Shown here: positions 1-10,270 of the stretch, piece after piece
How the letters are laid out: each line of letters opens with the position of its first letter
How positions within the stretch are numbered: position 1 is the stretch's first letter
From: Dasypus novemcinctus
Taxonomy: Eukaryota > Chordata > Mammalia > Cingulata > Dasypodidae
NCBI RefSeq assembly: GCF_030445035.2
Contig: NC_080680.1
Span: 49,551,212 to 49,615,211 of the forward strand
Length of the DNA: 64,000 bases
Direction: 5' to 3'
Position numbers and translations under genes: made by a program
The notes under the pieces: generated by a model
The model's input: only the letters and a program-made list of their open reading frames with translations
What the model was told of the DNA's origin: nothing
Databases searched by the model: none

Positions 1-255
1 AAAAACCCCAAAAACCTTAGGACTATACAGCTTAAACAGTGACCCTTAATGTGAACTATAGTTAATAGTATAATTGTAATAATATTGTTGTATCAATGGT
101 AACAAGTTTAACACACTAATGCAAAATGTTAATAATAAGGAAAGCCATTATTATTTTTAATAATGGGGGTGGTTTTGTGAGAGATCTGTATTTTCTGCAT
201 TATTTTTCTTATACTACTATTTATCAAATTAAACTCAAATTAAGAAAACAAATAA
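1..255 (+). repeat. L1 3' UTR tail, old xenarthran type
   Basis: The sequence resembles other L1-type 3' tails in this window (12590-12830, and the complement of 9985-10160): a 'tatagttaatagta' block, a 'caatggtaacaag' block, an 'acacactaatgcaaaatgttaataata' type block and a 'ctgtattttctgcat' block, then an A-rich end near 240-265. The left end is cut by the window. Assigned by similarity to sister copies; no coding part is present. Confidence 0.6.
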
Positions 256-419
256 CAAAACCCCAAAATGAGCAGAAGATATGGACAGTTCACTAAAGAA
301 GATATATTGGTGCCAAATAAACTGATGAAAAGGAGTTTAAGATTATTAGTCATTAGGAGAAAGCAAATTAAAACCAAAATTTGATACAACTACAGATCTA
401 TTAGAATGTCTAAAATATA

Positions 420-1025
420 TAAGTTGGCCATACAAAGGAGGAACTGGAACCCTCCCACATTGATGGTAGGATGATAAAATAGTACAAATTTGAAAGACTG
501 TTTGGCAATGCCTTACAATGTTAAATTTACAGCAACCACATGATCCAGCCCTCCCACTCTTGGTATTTATCCAAAAGAGACAAGCATACATGTCTGTGCA
601 AAGATTTGTACATCAATGTTCATAGCCACTTTATTTATAATAGCGCCAAACTGGAAACAGCCATTCGTGCATAAATAAATTGTATTGTATTCATACAATT
701 GAATAGTACTTAGAAAAAGAAAAGAGGAATGAACTATTGATATGCACAGCAATATGGGAGAATTTCAAGGTAATTGTGCTGAGTGAAAGAAGCCAGGCAA
801 AAAAAAAGAGCACATACTGTGTAATTTCATTTATATGAAACCTGGAAAATGCAAACTGATCTACAATGAAAAAAAGCAGGTACAAGGAAACATATATATT
901 CACTGTCTTGATGGTGCTGGTGTGGTTACAGATTCAAACACTTGTGAAAACTTATCAAATTGTGTATTTTAAATACGTGCAGTTTACTGTAAGTCATTTA
1001 GGCCTCAAAAAAGCTGTTAAACTAC
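420..1025 (+). repeat. Old mammalian L1 (L1M) 3' end
   Basis: This reads as a decayed L1 ORF2 C-terminus and 3' UTR. Seen in order: a block like 'tggtgggaatgtaaaatggt' (near 455), a 'catgatccagccctcccactc' type block (540), 'catgttcatagccac' (616-631), 'gaaacagccattcgtgcataaat' (655), 'gagtgaaagaagccaggca' (780) and the terminal 'caaattgtgtattttaaatacgtg' and 'cctcaaaaaagctg' (955-1015). These recur in the same order in mammalian L1 3' ends; the 50540-51888 copy supplies a better preserved comparison. It is full of stops and indels, so the short open frames here are not genes. Confidence 0.75.
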
Positions 1026-3640
1026 AATTTTCCATGTTTATTCTTCAAGGGCATCTAGGTTTTCTAAAACCTTACTGTGGGTTTAAACTGCTTAGACAGA
1101 AACATTTAGCAACTGTGGAATGGTGTAGGAGAGGGGCGTAGAATAGGCACAGGACACAGATCTCAAGCGTGTGGCCTGGTGTGAATTATAGTTTTTAAAC
1201 AACTAGATTCTCCACTTTTTATTGTGGTCTAACTACACTGCCTGAGCATTGTCTCTTGGTTCTTTGAGCTAAAAGCTAGTGGTTATTTAGGATCTGTATC
1301 AATCCAGAAAAGAGGAAATGTAGCTTAAAATCATGGGTGTACTCTTTTAGCCCTTGAAGCAAAAACCAATGGAAAAGAATACTAAATGTTTGAAAAATTA
1401 TATTATAGAATTGGGGAAAAATTGACTCTCAAGGAGAAAATGTAGGTCCAATGCCTTGCATAGAGGCCATTTCTTGATTTCTGAATCCTCCTAAGGGAAA
1501 GGGTGGATCATCTTTCCCCTAAAGACCTCCATCTTTGTATAGTTCTTAACTTAGAGGGGCACAGCGGCATGAGTGGAAAGATTCCTGGTCTGGGACCTGG
1601 AGACTTGGGGTCAGCAATACTTCATGACTCTAGGAGTCCTTGGCCAAGGTATTGGACCTAAATTATTAGTTTCTGCATACCCGAAAAGGTGAGGTTGTGC
1701 TGGATGGTCTCTCCTGTATTTCTCAGTTCTAATTGCCAATGATCCCCTGGTGGAATGAGTTAGGGACTTGGAGGTATTGCAACAAATCCAGGCTGGGTGC
1801 CTGAAAGTTTCATTACCATGAACACATCCCTGCCCTCCTTCTGCACACTTCACCTGGCCTCTTAAGACTGCTTATGCTGGACCATCCCCATGTTATTTAC
1901 ATTTTGAAAAGCAGGCCAAGTTTGGAAAGAACAATAAGATAGGACTCATTTTATAACCAGTGTATTTAATGAGCCATCTCCCCTTTAATCATTATAAGTT
2001 ACAATAGGACAAAATTAAAATGATTTCTATATTGAAGGAGTTGCTCATCCGTTGTGAGAGAGAACAGATTATTGCAGTCTCCTTTAAACATCTGGTATTT
2101 CTTTCCCCATATGAAATAAAGGATTTTCCCAGCAGCATTAAGAGCCATGGTTTAAGTGAACAAGCCTGAGGAGGTCAATCTGAAGACTGGTTTTCAGAGG
2201 GACAGTCTTGACTTCCTTTCTTGGTCCTACTATATGAATGTTTTACTCTGAGGCTCAGACCAATATCCAATTACTTAGGGTCCTTGTGCCCAACTGGGTG
2301 AAGGAAAGTGATTAAGCTAGGAAAATTCAAAATTTCCAAATAACGACAATGGGTCAAATTCTTGAAAATTGCTTTTGTTAAAAAACTGGAATGGCTTATC
2401 CCAAATGCAACTACATGAATATGAGTGAAATGGCTTAGCCACTCTTTTGAGTGGCATGGGTTATCTATTGTATGCACGGGAGATGTGTATTAACAGAAAT
2501 GAAGACTCCACCCATGCCTACCTGATGTGCTTGCCCAGGCTAGCTACAGTGAGGTGGAGGAGGGATCCTGACAGAGCTCTTGACTGTTCATGGGCTGCTT
2601 GCCTGATGAAGAAAAAAAAAAAAAAGTTTAATAATGCAGCATCTCTAGGACTGACTGCACACCTGTCACAAAGCAGGCCTTGCCTTCCGGATATTATCAG
2701 GTTCGGTCTATTGTTCGTGCACCAAACCTTCTGACATCTATTGTTATAAATGACCCTGCTTTTTCGAAGCTATTCATCATTTCCATAAATGGAGCAATTC
2801 TTTCTTTCAGAGCAGGTTATTTCCTTCCTGTTCTTCCTTAAAACATGAGATAGACATTTCCTAATAATTGCTGCTATGTGGTGTGGTTAATATGCCATTA
2901 AGAGCCTCAAATTTCAAATTAAGATATGGCTTGTTGAAAGAGTTTAATTGCCACCAAAAAGTTCATACCTACACAGCCTTGCAAAACACAGGTGTGATAT
3001 CACTAGCAGCAGCAGTAGCCAAGGGTGAACAAATTCAGGTGACATACCAGCTCTCAATTTTCTCCCACATGGAGAAGTTTCCTGTGGGAAGTACATGTGT
3101 GGGTGCAGGAGGGGGGGTCTGGGGGGTAGGTAGAACACAGGGTAAATGCTCTGTGTAAATCAGGGTAGTATGTATTAATCTGTCCTCACAAGTATGTATC
3201 TATTCACAAATTTGTCCCGACTCACTTGAAGTAGTACTGTTCTCTGCAGTGTGCGTATAGCTAAACAAGCAAGCAAGTGGGCTGCTTGCTCCAGAACCAT
3301 GGTGTTACACAGTTCTATGAGCCGCAGTTACATTAGATTCTGTATGAAGTGTGCCTCCTGCTGTTGTATGGTGACCCTGCCTTATCTTGACTCCTACAGA
3401 AGATTTGATGCTGCTATTCAAATGCAGGTCTTCTTCTAAAACCCCTGTCTCAGTGTCACTTTGTCTTAACTGGAAGTGCCTTCAGTGTCTGCCTAAATTG
3501 AGTTCCAGCAATGATTCTCAGCTCTTCCCCAATGTGTACTATCATGCTTTGCTATCTCTTTCGGTCCACCCAGACTACTTCCTATTGACATCTGTTCAGG
3601 TTTCTTGTAATAATAGAGGGGAAAGGGAACTTTGCAATTA
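1026..3640. other. Unassigned, mostly single-copy-looking DNA
   Basis: No repeat family, exon or RNA gene is recognised with confidence. A 13-A run lies near 2611 and a G-rich stretch near 3109-3128. Open frames here are below 100 codons and show no domain. Fragments of very old repeats may be present but are below what can be called by eye. Confidence 0.5.
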
Positions 3641-3770
3641 AATCCCAGCTGTGTCAATTATTAACTGTAAGATCATAAGCTCTCTGGTCTCAATTTCTCC
3701 ATCTGTATAATGGAAATTATAATACCTTCCTCCTAGGATTGTAACGAGATTAAATAGGACACTGTGGAGA
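3641..3770 (+). repeat. MIR SINE fragment
   Basis: The typical MIR 3' half is visible: 'ctctggtctcaatttctccat' then 'ctgtataatggaaattataatacc', 'cctaggattgtaacgagatta' and onwards. This order is the known sense orientation of the tRNA-derived MIR SINE. Confidence 0.75.
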
Positions 3771-3983
3771 CTCCGTACTGTCAACGAGGCTAGGCTAAAC
3801 TATGTTTCCTAGAATTTCCTTCCCTCTTTGTTTCCAGTTAGGATGGACCATGTGAGAGATTTTTGCATGAGCTTTGGAGAGCAGAGGGGAAGAAGCAGCC
3901 ATTTTATAGCTCAAACTCATTTTCAATTATCAACTGGATTACCTCATTGGCCAGGTCTGCAACACCTCCTCCTTCCCCTAGAT

Positions 3984-4176
3984 CAGGGTTTTTTGACCTT
4001 TTTTGTCCCATGGACCCCTTTGCCAGTCAGGTGAAAACCACAGACCCTTTACTAAGTCCACATTATATTGTGTATTATTTAATAAATGTATCACACCCAC
4101 ACCAACATGTCCCCATAAGAATAATGTTTTTTGGAATTTCAGGTCAAGCTCATGGATGCCTTGATAAGAACCCCTG
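3984..4176 (+). mobile_element. hAT-like MITE, copy 1 (non-autonomous)
   Basis: A 193-bp element begins CAGGGTTTTTTGACC and ends ...TAAGAACCCCTG, which is an imperfect terminal inverted repeat. It is flanked by the 8-bp pair CCCTAGAT (3976-3983) and CCCTAATT (4177-4184), matching at 6 of 8 positions. The 8-bp target-site duplication and CAG ends are typical of hAT transposons. The interior closely matches 56577-56768. It has no transposase frame, so it depended on an autonomous relative. Confidence 0.75.
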
Positions 4177-4535
4177 CCCTAATTCCTCCTTCAGTTTCTG
4201 AGACTCCTGGGCCAGGTGTATGTGTTTAGCTCTGTGATGAAGGACCCATGTTTCTGCAAGACACTCCTGCCTTCAAGGTCAGTGGCAACAATAGCTGGCA
4301 AGTTCTAGTCCATTCTCATGGGCTTCAGCTTGTACTTGTGTCTTCCAGCTTACCCGTGTTCTCCCACACCTTAAATTCTTCTTCTCTTTTCCACTGTCTG
4401 ACCAGTAGACTCTAATTTAGAGCATCAAACCCAAAGACAACAACCTTACAGGTCTCACAACTGTACAGGTCATATCTCTGCAACAAATCTTTTAATAAAT
4501 AAACACACAAACACACACATACACAGTTATGACTC
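4177..4535 (+). other. Possible ancient interspersed repeat, continuing from about 3780
   Basis: The DNA on both sides of the MITE (about 3780-3983 and 4177-4490) has the mildly pyrimidine-rich look of an old LTR-like repeat and would read continuously without the MITE. I cannot name the family. It ends in an A-rich and CA-rich segment at 4491-4530. Confidence 0.3.
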
Positions 4536-4590
4536 CTAGTGGTCTGTTTCCCTGATTGAAGTGCCAGGATTATGGGAGGCATCTATAGTG

Positions 4591-4670
4591 GATGGATGGA
4601 TTGGTGGATGGATTGGTGGATGGGTGGGTGGGTGGGTAGATGGATGGATGGATGGATGGATGGATGGAGA
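4591..4670 (+). repeat. (TGGA)n microsatellite with variant units
   Basis: About 80 bp of tandem TGGA/GGAT units, interrupted by TTGG and GGGTGG variants, with a clean run at 4640-4667. The open frame across it (repeated Met-Asp-Gly-Trp) is a product of the repeat and not a gene. Confidence 0.9.
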
Positions 4671-4904
4671 GGGTAAGAATGAAGAAAGGACTTAGCATCT
4701 ACTATAGTCTAGGAACTGTGCTCTGTGCTGAGGATCCAGTTGTGCAAAAGTTAAGACTAGGCTCTTGTTTTCATGGCTATTACAATTCAGTGGCCTTTTT
4801 AATCTTTGATGATAGCTTGTCTGAATTCCTGCTGATGATCCTTTAAAGATCACATGCAATATAGGTAATGCTGAGATTATTAAAGAAGGCAAATGAAATC
4901 TGAA

Positions 4905-4985
4905 TCTTCCTTTCTCTTTTCATGTATCTTGGTATAATGCCTGGTCCATAGCATATACTTAGTAAATATTCAGTGAATGAAAGAT
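4905..4985 (+). repeat. L2 LINE 3' end
   Basis: Contains 'tataatgcctggtccatag' followed by 'tacttagtaaatattcagtgaatgaa', the characteristic end of L2 3' UTRs in sense orientation. Confidence 0.7.
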
Positions 4986-5134
4986 GTTGTGGGCTGGTCT
5001 AATTCTTACAGAAACTGAGCAAGGCTGGGTATACAATTTTCCAGGGGACTAGGGTGCTAGTGAGGACAAGGCCAGCCACACTGACCAGGTTCCCTATTCC
5101 TTTGTTATTAAGCTCTTCCACAAGTAATGATTTT

Positions 5135-6480
5135 TATGTTTTGTTTTTTTTTAATTTCTAAAGAAGTTTTAGATTACATAAAAGTTACATTGAAAATGTA
5201 GGGAATTCCTGTAAACCTATTTCCTCCCCCTTTCACACTTTCTTCCTTTAACAACCTCTTTAATTAGTGTGATATATTTGTTACAGTTGATGAACAAATA
5301 TTGAAGCATTGCTACTAACCATGTCTATGGTTTATATTCTGGTTTACATGTTGCACTGCACAATTTTATAGGTTATGACAATATGTATAATGGCCCGTAT
5401 CCACCATTGCAATATCATGCAGAACAATTCCAAAGTCCCCAAAATGCCTCATGTTATACCTACTCTTCCCTCTTCCTCCCCTCACAACCTCTGATGACCA
5501 CTGTCTTTATATCAGTGTTACAAGTTCTTCCATTAATAGACTAACAATAAGTCTACTTTGGTCTATGGTTGCATTCCCCTTGTATTTGTGTTCATTCCTT
5601 AATTTTGAGGATTTTGGGATGGTGATGCCCATTTGCTTCCAATTGAGAGGGGGCTTAGATACCATGGGGCAGATGGGTAGAGTTGTCTTGCTTGCAGTTG
5701 TAGATACTGTCTGTTTTCTGGGATGGGTGTTGTCCATCATCATTCTTTTGTTAGTTATACAGGGCAAGTCCAATGAACTGGAGAGTAGGTGTTAGTTGCA
5801 ACTCTGCTGAGATTCAAGGCTCAACTGACATATGAACAGACCAAATATTTAAATCTCTGGGACATATATTTAATGGGCATAGTGCTAATTGTAGATTCAA
5901 ATAAAAGGGGCAGAAGAACGGTTTGTAGGAAAATTATAAATGAGTAACTCTGATACACTGAGGACATGGGTTATCAGATATATTCCAAGGTAAGCCCCAT
6001 CGACAGGATGCCAATACCCTGGGGTTGTCTGCCCTGCCTTTAGTGTCCAGTTATCTCTAGAGACCTCAGGAGCACCCCTGCTTGAGGCATTATTTACTGT
6101 GGTAGTCAATGAGATCCTCCTGAGTAGTATATAAATGTAGCCTTTGGAATGAACTCCTGACTCACTTTGAAATCTTTTAACTGTAAAAAACACATTTGTA
6201 TTTAATTTTTCTGCCTTATTGGTCCAGGTCTTTTCCCAAATGCATCATGAATTGGCACTTGGTAATAATCCTTTGGTGCCAGGGAGGCTCATCCGCAAGA
6301 GACATGTCCCATGTCAGGAGGGGAAAGCAGTGAGCTTATATGCTGAGTTTAGCTTAAAGAGAGGCAACATTTGAGTAACAAGGGGTTTTCAGGAGGTAAC
6401 TCTTCAGCATCATATATTGCTAGGCTAAGTTTCAACTTAACAAGAATAAGATTCATAAGTACAAGCATCAATATCAAGGT
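5135..6480 (-). mobile_element. Family X retroposon, antisense copy 1
   Basis: Starts with a T-rich run (5142-5153), the complement of a 3' poly(A) tail, followed by 'agattacataaaagttaca' as in 24870-24895. Landmarks shared in order with 24819-26058: 'gtgatgcccatttgc...aattgagaggg' (5622-5650), 'gtccaatgaactggagagtaggtg' (5769-5792), 'cccctgcttgaggcattatttactg' (6076-6100) and 'ggctcatccgcaagagacatgtccc' (6286-6310). Several small antisense frames exist but none is conserved between copies. It is probably L1-mobilised. Right boundary approximate. Confidence 0.75.
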
Positions 6481-6485
6481 CCTAG

Positions 6486-7090
6486 TGTATTGGTCCATAT
6501 TTTATTGCTCAATCCTGAGGATTCTGGGATGGTGATGCCCACTTCACCTCTAATTGAGAGGGACTTCCATCCCATATGGCCAATGGATGGGACTCACTTC
6601 CTTGCAGTTGTAGACTCTCTCAGTTCCTTGGTATGGTGGTTGTCTGTCCTCAACTCCCTGTTAGTTGTCCTGGGTGAGTCCAATGAACTGGTGAGTAGGT
6701 GTTGCAAATCCACTGAGGCTCAGGGCCGAGCTGGCCCATGGACAGCCCAGAGATTCAAGTCTCTTGGACATACACCTACCAATTCCAGCACCCACTTTAG
6801 ATTAAATAAAAGGGACAGAAGAGGCATGTGTAGAGAAGTCACATCTGAGTCCAACTTTGTCACACTTGGGAGCACAAATTCCAAATAGGGCCCACTGGCA
6901 AGGCACCAAACTCTGGAGCTATCTGCCATGACTGTAGGGCCTGGGTATATCCAGAGCCCTCAGGAGCCCCATTATTTGGGGTAGTATCTACTCCGGCTGT
7001 CTATGAGGTTCTACTGAGAAATGCATAAGTGTTACCTACCTCTCTGATGACCTCCCGACTCATCAAGTAACATTTTGATCAAATAGATTA
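6486..7090 (-). mobile_element. Family X retroposon, partial copy 2 abutting copy 1
   Basis: Repeats the middle of copy 1 in the same orientation: 'aggattctgggatggtgatgccc' (6518-6540) matches 5607-5630, and 'gtccaatgaactggtgagtaggtg' (6678-6701) matches 5769-5792. It has no T-rich 3' tail of its own, so it begins inside the element, and it ends near 7085 after 'gatgacctcccgactcatc'. This could be a partial tandem duplication or a second insertion. It is closer to 24819-26058 than to copy 1 at several positions, which favours a separate insertion followed by a deletion. Confidence 0.65.
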
Positions 7091-7254
7091 TTCTTGATTG
7101 GAACTCTGGCTCCTTTTTGCTAACAAAATATTTAATCAGATAGGTAGTTTCCTTGGCCTGTGCTGGTCTGTCACCTTGGGCTCTTTAGAATTGTCATGTC
7201 CCAGAATGTAACACAGACTTAAAATTTTTATAATCTATTTTATATATTTTGTTT

Positions 7255-7340
7255 TGTTTTTAGGAGGTACTGGGGATTGAACCCAAGACTGCATACATGG
7301 GAAGGAGGTTCTCATCACTGAGCCATGTCCTCTTCCCAAT
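7255..7340 (-). mobile_element. Short DAS-type SINE (tRNA head only)
   Basis: In antisense it reads 'aggaggtactggggattgaaccca...tacatgggaaggagg...cactgagccatgtcc', the complement of the 80-bp tRNA-like DAS head seen in sense at 53978-54065. Pol III A and B box sequences are recognisable but decayed. It is preceded by a TTTTGTTTTGTTTTT run, its reversed A-tail. Confidence 0.8.
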
Positions 7341-7349
7341 GAGAATTGT

Positions 7350-7437
7350 TTTTTTTTTTTTTGGACTTACAGGGATCCTACCCAGGACCTTGTTCATGGG
7401 AAGCAGGCTCTCAATCATTTGAGCTACATCCACTCCC
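7350..7437 (-). mobile_element. Second short DAS-type SINE, same orientation
   Basis: A T run at 7350-7363 followed by 'ggacttacagggatcctacccaggacc...catgggaagcaggctctcaat...gagctacatccactcccc'. It is a second head-only copy inserted immediately beside the first, giving a tandem pair. It is more diverged than the copy at 53978. Confidence 0.75.
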
Positions 7438-8339
7438 CTATTGTATTATTTAATGTATTGAATATTATGTTATATAATTATATTTATTACCATAACCAAA
7501 TGATTTTATAATGTAACATTTACAAAACTACTCAAAGAGTTTCTTAGAATCACTGATGCCACACTTTACAATACATAGATGAACTACAATAGGGTTCTAG
7601 CTTAATACAGTTATCTGACGAAGAGAATAGTTTACTTTTTATCTAAATTTCTTTCCTTTGGGCTTGGAATCTGGTGATACTTTTAGGTAAAGCCTTTCTT
7701 TCCTGTAGCATGCTAATATGCTCCAGGATGTATGTCACACACTTGATTCTGTGCTCTCTCTCTTTCTCTCCCTCACATACACAAGCAAACACATACATCT
7801 TCCACTCTTATATGAACACTTGGAATAGTTCAGTTTACAGCTACTGATCAAAGTAGTTATTTACTGAATTTTAGAGTTTCACTCCACATATGCATGGCTT
7901 AGAATCCATCAACAGACCTAAGGAGAGTTCTTTCTCTGTGACTCTCCCTGCTCTCTAGTATTCAACTCTTCAAATTTCAGTCCCCTCAGTCTTTACCAAA
8001 ACTGATTTCTTATCTCCTCAACTCAGCAAAATATTTGTTCTCTTCTTGGATTATACTACCCAGATTCTTTCTGTCTGAAAAGAGCCTCTAGGCAGAAAGT
8101 CAATGTATTGCCTCTTATTTTCTTACTCTCAGGGATCACTCTCCTAGGCTGTGTAACATCTAATGTCTGAAAGCTGTTGTTTCATTCACTTTGTTCAATT
8201 TTCTAGTTGTTTCTGCTGAGGAGAGAGATTACAAGACTGGTACCAATCACTACATACAATAAAAAAAAAAAAAACAAAAAAAAAACAAAGACAGAAGTTC
8301 TGCCTTCCTTTTTGAACCAGGAATAATGAAATCAAAATT

Positions 8340-8795
8340 ATCATCTCCCAGAATGTGACACTTACTAAGCAAAAATTTTAAAATCTATTGTGTGCCTTTA
8401 ATGTATAGAATATCTAGAGGAAAACACACATTGTAAGGAAGATGCTGCTGTCTTCCTTGGGGTGCTCTCCCTGGGGGAGCACACATCCTTCTCCAAGGAT
8501 GGGGTAGTTTTATTTCCCTTTGCAAGGCTGAATCACTTCCTAACTAAAGTCAAGATTGAAAACTGCTTCCCTACTCTGGGAAGAAGTATGGACACTATGT
8601 ATTTCTGACTTTCTGTGGATATGTATCATTAGATGTTCTCTCCTTTCCTGACTCTAACAGTCCAGAATGTGTGAGTGCTCTTTTTGTTTTGTGTTATTTT
8701 GTTTTGTTGTACATTTTCATGCCCAGTGTTATGTAAGCCCTTTCAGACACATGACCAACAAATAAAGCCTTCTGTCTAAAAAAATGTGTTTCTTG
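8340..8795 (+). repeat. LTR-like stretch with polyadenylation signal
   Basis: The segment ends with AATAAA at 8761-8766 followed by 'gccttctgtct', reminiscent of the R region of class I endogenous retroviral LTRs. Its start (8340-8410) shares about 50 bp with 7195-7240 plus 7440-7475. I cannot name a family or define TG/CA ends, so this is a weak call. Confidence 0.3.
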
Positions 8796-8869
8796 AGGTC
8801 CGGCTGCCTTGCTCTAGAGAGGGTTATAGGAATAATACTCATGACAAACATATTTGTATCACTTCACAG

Positions 8870-8995
8870 ATTGAAAAGACTTGCATGCCATTGATCCTTA
8901 CAATAACTCTGTGAGTGGGCAAGGCAAGTACTATGTTCCAAATTTACAGGAAACTGGTAGTGAAGAACTCTCAAATTCTGGTTCAGGTGATTTTG
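8870..8995 (-). repeat. MIR SINE fragment
   Basis: Antisense MIR: 'ccttacaataactctgtgagtgg' followed by 'aaatttacaggaaactggtag', matching the complement of the MIR core. Confidence 0.65.
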
Positions 8996-9248
8996 CAACT
9001 TTGTCCTGATTCCCTTTGCTACCATTTAGCATGAGTTCACCTTAAATGTTAAGTGCTTAATGTTCTCATTAAATTAATATAAAGTAAAAGAAAGCCAATT
9101 TTGATGTTTTACCTGTTTTAATTTTTAAAATTATAGCCTAGGTTCATTCAAAAGTGTGTTGTGCCTGTGTTCTCTTCCTTGTGATTCGGTGGTTAATCAT
9201 GCCCGTGGGGAGCTAGGCTTTTCAGACCATGTGGCCATAAATCAAGTG

Positions 9249-9262
9249 CCACCAGGTGGCAG
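9249..9262 (+). promoter_or_regulatory. CTCF-like motif
   Basis: CCACCAGGTGGCAG agrees closely with the published CTCF core (CCASYAGRKGGC-type), with G before and C after it. It lies between repeats in DNA I cannot assign. Motif only; occupancy cannot be judged from sequence. Confidence 0.5.
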
Positions 9263-9459
9263 CTTAACCAAATTGCCAGGATAGCCTCTGGATGGAAATA
9301 ACCTCCAGTAGGCCAACGTTAAAAGCATTCTCAGTTACAGAACAGAATCAAAATGGCCAACATTGCCCTAGAAATAGAAGAATAAGGAATGAGTTGGGTC
9401 CTTTGGAATTATTCCCCAACTCCCTAATTTAGGAGGGTGCTTTTCTCAAAGCCCATGAA

Positions 9460-9565
9460 AAATTAATTAATTAAACATTTGCTGAGTACCTACCCCATGC
9501 CAAGCTCTACACTAAATCCTGGAGATACAAAATTGAAAATGCAGCTCTTAGAAGAGCCAGGTAAG
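9460..9565 (-). repeat. L2 LINE 3' end
   Basis: 'aaacatttgctgagtacctaccc' then 'atgccaagctctacactaaatcc', the complement of the L2 3' UTR end. Confidence 0.7.
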
Positions 9566-9894
9566 TTCATAAGTAATTGCAGCAGGCTAGCAGAGAATGA
9601 TCTGCAATCCTGTTGTAGAATGAGCTTTATCCACTAGAGGTGGCTGAGTTGTGTGCTAAGGGAAGTAGCACACTTCCTAAGAAGGCAGTAATCCATGGGG
9701 GTCCATGGACAGAGACACCAAATCTTCTCTGGGTCAATTCCTCATATACAAAAGAGGAGCTTTGAGTGCCCGAGATGGCTGGAAGAAGGTGAAACCTGAA
9801 AGACAACATTATAATGAAAAATCTACCCTTGCAAGTGGGAGAAGAGAGCCAAGAGCAGAGGATTTCATAAGTATAACAAAAACAACATCAGCTA

Positions 9895-10270
9895 CCAAAG
9901 ATGGCACTTATAACATGGGACAAACACTGTGCCAGATACTACCCCCCCACACACATACACATAAGATAGCTATTATTATCCATCTGTGGTTTTTTATCAG
10001 AGAAGTTGTAGGTTTACAGAAAATTTATGTATAAAACACATAGAATACAGAGTTCCCATATACCCTATTATTAACACTTAAAATTAGGGTGGTATATTTG
10101 TTGCAATTTATGAAAGAACATTTTTACAGTTGTCCTATTAACTATATAATTTATACGTTTTTATAAATAATGACACTAAGGCTCTGTGAGGTCAAGCTAC
10201 TTTCCTTAGGGCACTCTGACTGTCAAAGGTGAATTTGAGTCCACTCCTATCTAACCCAAAATCTCTACAT
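9895..10270 (-). repeat. MIR SINE split by an L1 tail
   Basis: Antisense MIR starts with 'aaacactgtgccagatacta' and 'tagctattattatccatctg' (to 9984) and resumes after the L1 tail with 'atgacactaaggctctgtgagg' (10168 on), 'gtgaatttgagtccactcc' and so on. Removing 9985-10164 restores a continuous MIR order. Confidence 0.65.
9985..10164 (-). mobile_element. L1 3' UTR tail, xenarthran type
   Basis: 'ttgtaggtttacagaaaatttatgtataaa' type block, 'cagagttcccatatacc', 'ctattattaacac' and 'gaacatttttacagttg', the complement of the tail at 1-255 and 12590-12830. It is inserted in the MIR, so it is younger than it. Confidence 0.65.

Noticed and set aside
4591-4670. Telomere-like or minisatellite array
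   Set aside because: Units are TGGA/GGAT with variants, not TTAGGG; an ordinary microsatellite.
6490-6888. 132-codon plus-strand frame
   Set aside because: Antisense to a family X copy; the corresponding frames in 5451-5795 and 25343-25614 are broken at different places and shifted.
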